Positions 7,589-9,420 of a stretch of 9,420 bases of DNA are shown here, one piece after another. The notes under the pieces were generated by a model that made no database searches, was not told where the DNA came from, and saw only the letters and a program-made list of their open reading frames with translations. The position numbers and the translations under genes were made by a program. This DNA is from Bacteroidales bacterium UBA1736 (GTDB taxonomy: Bacteria > Bacteroidota > Bacteroidia > Bacteroidales > UBA932). The stretch is from assembly GCA_002315825.1 (NCBI GenBank), contig DCIC01000134.1, positions 426-9,845 on the forward strand. The letters are read 5' to 3'. Positions within the stretch are counted from its first letter, which is position 1. Every line of letters begins with the position of its first letter.

Positions 7589-7616
7589 CATTTTGCCGCA
7601 AGATTCCTTATCTTTG
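7584..7616 (+). promoter_or_regulatory. Promoter candidate for the EpsG-like gene and downstream polysaccharide genes
   Basis: TATCTTTG (7609-7616) is a perfect TAnnTTTG -7 box. TTTA (7584-7587), inside the end of the WYL gene, lies 21 nt upstream at the -33 position, one base off TTTG. A second TTTG at 7592-7595 is only 13 nt away, too close. Initiation near 7623 would give a leader of about 47 nt to the ATG at 7670. The polysaccharide genes can therefore be expressed separately from the regulator. Confidence 0.55.
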
Positions 7617-7669
7617 TATGGAAATGCAGTAGGTATTCCCCCTTGGGGCAACAAATTATTGGCGCGAAT

Positions 7670-8926
7670 ATGCCGGCACTCATCATTCTTGGACTATTTC
7701 TGATATCCCCTATCTTTTCTATACTAGCGGCAGCTTTTTTCGCATGGTCCAGCCCCAGAGACAACAGAACCCACATTCTGCTCTTCTGCATTGCCTTCTC
7801 GCTATATTTCGGCCTGCTCAACACCACAAAAGTCCTTGACAGCGACCTGGAGCAGTATTACCAGTACTATATGAATGCCGGGACATTAGGCTTGTTCGAA
7901 TATTTAAAATTTTACGATCACGAGCCCTGCTATTACTTCCTGTCCTGGTTCTGCTATCACCTGTTTGCCGGCAACTGGTCATTATACATGCTATTTCTGA
8001 CGGCATTTGAGTATATACTCCTGAGTATCTGTGTCTTGAGATTTGCACAGCTCTTCAAGTTGGAAAACAAAGATATCCTTACAGCATTGACCGTGATGTT
8101 TCTGTATTTCCAGTTGTTTTCAATCTCTGCACATCTTGTCCGCCAGATGCTCGCGACATCAATGGCCTTCTTGTTTCTGACGGATTATCACCTGTGCGGT
8201 AAGAAACGCTGGGCTCTCGCCCTTGCCTCACTGCTGGTGCACACCACTGTTCTTCCCATTCTGTTCCTTGGCGTACTCCCAATAAACAGGACACGCTTCA
8301 AGCTGAGGACCTTGCTGATGATATTCGGCATTCTAGCAGTCTGTGTATTTTCATTCCTATATCTGATACCGATTCTTGACAGACTCATTTCCATCCCCAT
8401 CTTTTCCATTATCTCATACTTCAACAGCAGAATCGGGAATTCTTCTCTACTGACCGACTTCGGACGAGTGGAAGCTTTCAATCTGGCCTGCCTGGTATTC
8501 ATCGGTATATTTGTAGTAATTGTATCCATCATCGCTCTTCGCCAATACTACAGACTCAGCCTCGTACACCAAAACAACAGCTCCAAGATCAAACTCTGTA
8601 TACAAAGAGTAAAAGAGAATCCGACAAATAAAAAGACAGGCTTCACCCTGTACCTTTCATTTGTTCTGGCCGTATTCGTATTGGCCTGCAATTACTCAGG
8701 AATCGGCTATCTTGCCGAAAGATATACTTTCTTCCTTTATTCTCTTCTGGGAATCATTCTGGTTCAGTTCATTGCTACGAGCAGGCTCCTGAAGACCGAT
8801 GCCGCACGAATAGCAGTCGCAGTGGGAATGGTCGCCTACTTTATCATTTACTTCTCTCACGGAGTGTTTGCATATGAGAGCCTCGGTGATGCTCTCACAC
8901 GTCCAGCCTTCCTTTATTTTTTCTGA
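7670..8926 (+). CDS. EpsG-family polysaccharide polymerase (Wzy-like membrane protein)
   Basis: 418 residues, very hydrophobic, with about ten membrane-spanning segments (for example 3-25, 34-50, 88-100, 104-122, 138-150, 183-200, 213-234, 272-290, 326-341, 354-370, 381-398). It fits the EpsG family: VRQ at 157-159, a basic loop GKKR at 177-180, His191 in LLVHTTVLP, and ERYTFF at 350-355. Such proteins are thought to polymerise exopolysaccharide, capsule or O-antigen repeat units at the periplasmic face of the inner membrane. The ATG at 7670 is chosen because it opens directly into the first membrane segment; a TTG at 7643 would add nine residues but sits in a GC-rich hairpin-like stretch of the presumed leader. 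The glycosyltransferase gene begins 13 bp after its stop, so they are cotranscribed. The sugar substrate cannot be told. A generic Wzy/O-antigen ligase name is the main alternative. Confidence 0.85.
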   Translation: MPALIILGLFLISPIFSILAAAFFAWSSPRDNRTHILLFCIAFSLYFGLLNTTKVLDSDLEQYYQYYMNAGTLGLFEYLKFYDHEPCYYFLSWFCYHLFAGNWSLYMLFLTAFEYILLSICVLRFAQLFKLENKDILTALTVMFLYFQLFSISAHLVRQMLATSMAFLFLTDYHLCGKKRWALALASLLVHTTVLPILFLGVLPINRTRFKLRTLLMIFGILAVCVFSFLYLIPILDRLISIPIFSIISYFNSRIGNSSLLTDFGRVEAFNLACLVFIGIFVVIVSIIALRQYYRLSLVHQNNSSKIKLCIQRVKENPTNKKTGFTLYLSFVLAVFVLACNYSGIGYLAERYTFFLYSLLGIILVQFIATSRLLKTDAARIAVAVGMVAYFIIYFSHGVFAYESLGDALTRPAFLYFF

Positions 8927-8939
8927 CACCCTCAGCGCT

Positions 8940-9420
8940 ATGGAAAAGACTCCTTCACGAATAAACGTACTGATAAACGCATACGCAGTCTCGCCCAATT
9001 GGGGAAGCGAGCAAGGGGTAGGATGGAACTGGGTAATCAATCTGGCCAGACACTGCAATGTGTTCGTGATAACAGAAGGTCAGTGGCGCAGTGAAATAGA
9101 GGAAGCACTCCTCTCCCTGCCTCAAAGGGACAATATTCATTTCTATTACAACCCCGTCTCCGAAAGAGTTCGCAAAATGTGCTGGAACCAGGGCGATTGG
9201 CGCTTCTATTTCCACTATCGCCAATGGCAAAGGCAAGTCTGTCACATCGCCAGAGAAATTTGCAGGAAAGAGGACATCAAAATCACACACCAGCTTAATA
9301 TGACAGGATTCAGAGAGCCCGGGCTGCTATGGAAAATTGACGGTGCCAAGCACATTTGGGGGCCGATAGGCAGTATGGCATCCATCCCGGACGCTATCCT
9401 TGCCGAATTGCCTTTGGGGC
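8940..9420 (+). CDS. GT4-like glycosyltransferase, N-terminal part (cut by window edge)
   Basis: 160 codons from the ATG at 8940, open to the right edge. The N-terminal domain of a GT-B glycosyltransferase is recognisable: a first beta strand (INVLINAYAVSP, 8-19), then GSEQGVGWNW (22-31), the loop that contacts donor or acceptor in related enzymes, THQLNMTGFREPG (116-128) and HIWGPIGS (138-145). This pattern is typical of group 1 (GT4) enzymes of bacterial surface polysaccharide pathways. The C-terminal nucleotide-sugar-binding domain with its usual E-x7-E motif lies outside the window, so donor and linkage are unknown. No signal peptide or membrane segment is seen, so it should work at the cytoplasmic face. 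It starts 13 bp after the EpsG-like gene, without a clear Shine-Dalgarno, and continues that operon. Confidence 0.88.
   Translation, partial: MEKTPSRINVLINAYAVSPNWGSEQGVGWNWVINLARHCNVFVITEGQWRSEIEEALLSLPQRDNIHFYYNPVSERVRKMCWNQGDWRFYFHYRQWQRQVCHIAREICRKEDIKITHQLNMTGFREPGLLWKIDGAKHIWGPIGSMASIPDAILAELPLG

Noticed and set aside
7643..7645. TTG as the start of the EpsG-like gene
   Set aside because: The in-frame ATG at 7670 opens directly into the first membrane segment and the TTG lies in a GC-rich hairpin-like stretch, so the nine extra residues have no support.
1..9420. tRNA or rRNA genes, CRISPR arrays, insertion sequences, long repeats
   Set aside because: No direct repeats with spacers, transposase-like frames or RNA gene signatures were seen; nearly all sequence is accounted for by seven protein-coding genes.

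Overview
The window looks like a chromosomal segment from a member of the Bacteroidota, most likely order Bacteroidales. This rests on four things: Bacteroidota-type -7 boxes (TAnnTTTG) upstream of several genes, general scarcity of Shine-Dalgarno sequences, and a set of secreted S9 and M28 peptidases plus a WYL regulator that closely resemble Bacteroidales proteins I remember. The species cannot be told from the sequence alone. Gene density is high and no stretch above 300 bases lacks a gene.

Left block (1-6536, all minus strand): four genes for exported peptide breakdown. In transcription order they are an M28-family metallopeptidase, probably a lipoprotein (4878-6518); a 62-bp gap with candidate promoter boxes; a 140-residue single-pass membrane protein (4393-4815); an S9 peptidase closely resembling Porphyromonas prolyl tripeptidyl peptidase A (2498-4393); and a second, larger S9 prolyl-oligopeptidase-family enzyme whose C-terminus runs off the left edge (1-2501). 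The last three genes touch or overlap (1-bp TAATG and 4-bp ATGA junctions), so they form a tightly coupled operon. The three enzymes carry export signals and probably trim oligopeptides, including proline-containing ones, in the periplasm or at the cell surface.

Centre (6519-6688): a divergent intergenic region with promoter-like boxes on both strands.

Right block (6689-9420, all plus strand): a WYL-domain transcriptional regulator (6689-7588), an EpsG/Wzy-like polysaccharide polymerase (7670-8926) with its own good promoter candidate overlapping the end of the regulator gene, and the N-terminal part of a GT4-like glycosyltransferase (8940 to the right edge). This looks like the start of an exopolysaccharide, capsule or O-antigen locus that continues beyond the window.

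I do not see a convincing undescribed system. The most interesting items are a PtpA-like protease whose first propeller blades appear about 100 residues short while the catalytic spacing is kept, a perfect AGGAGG ribosome binding site in a lineage that rarely uses one, and the pairing of a WYL regulator with a polysaccharide locus.
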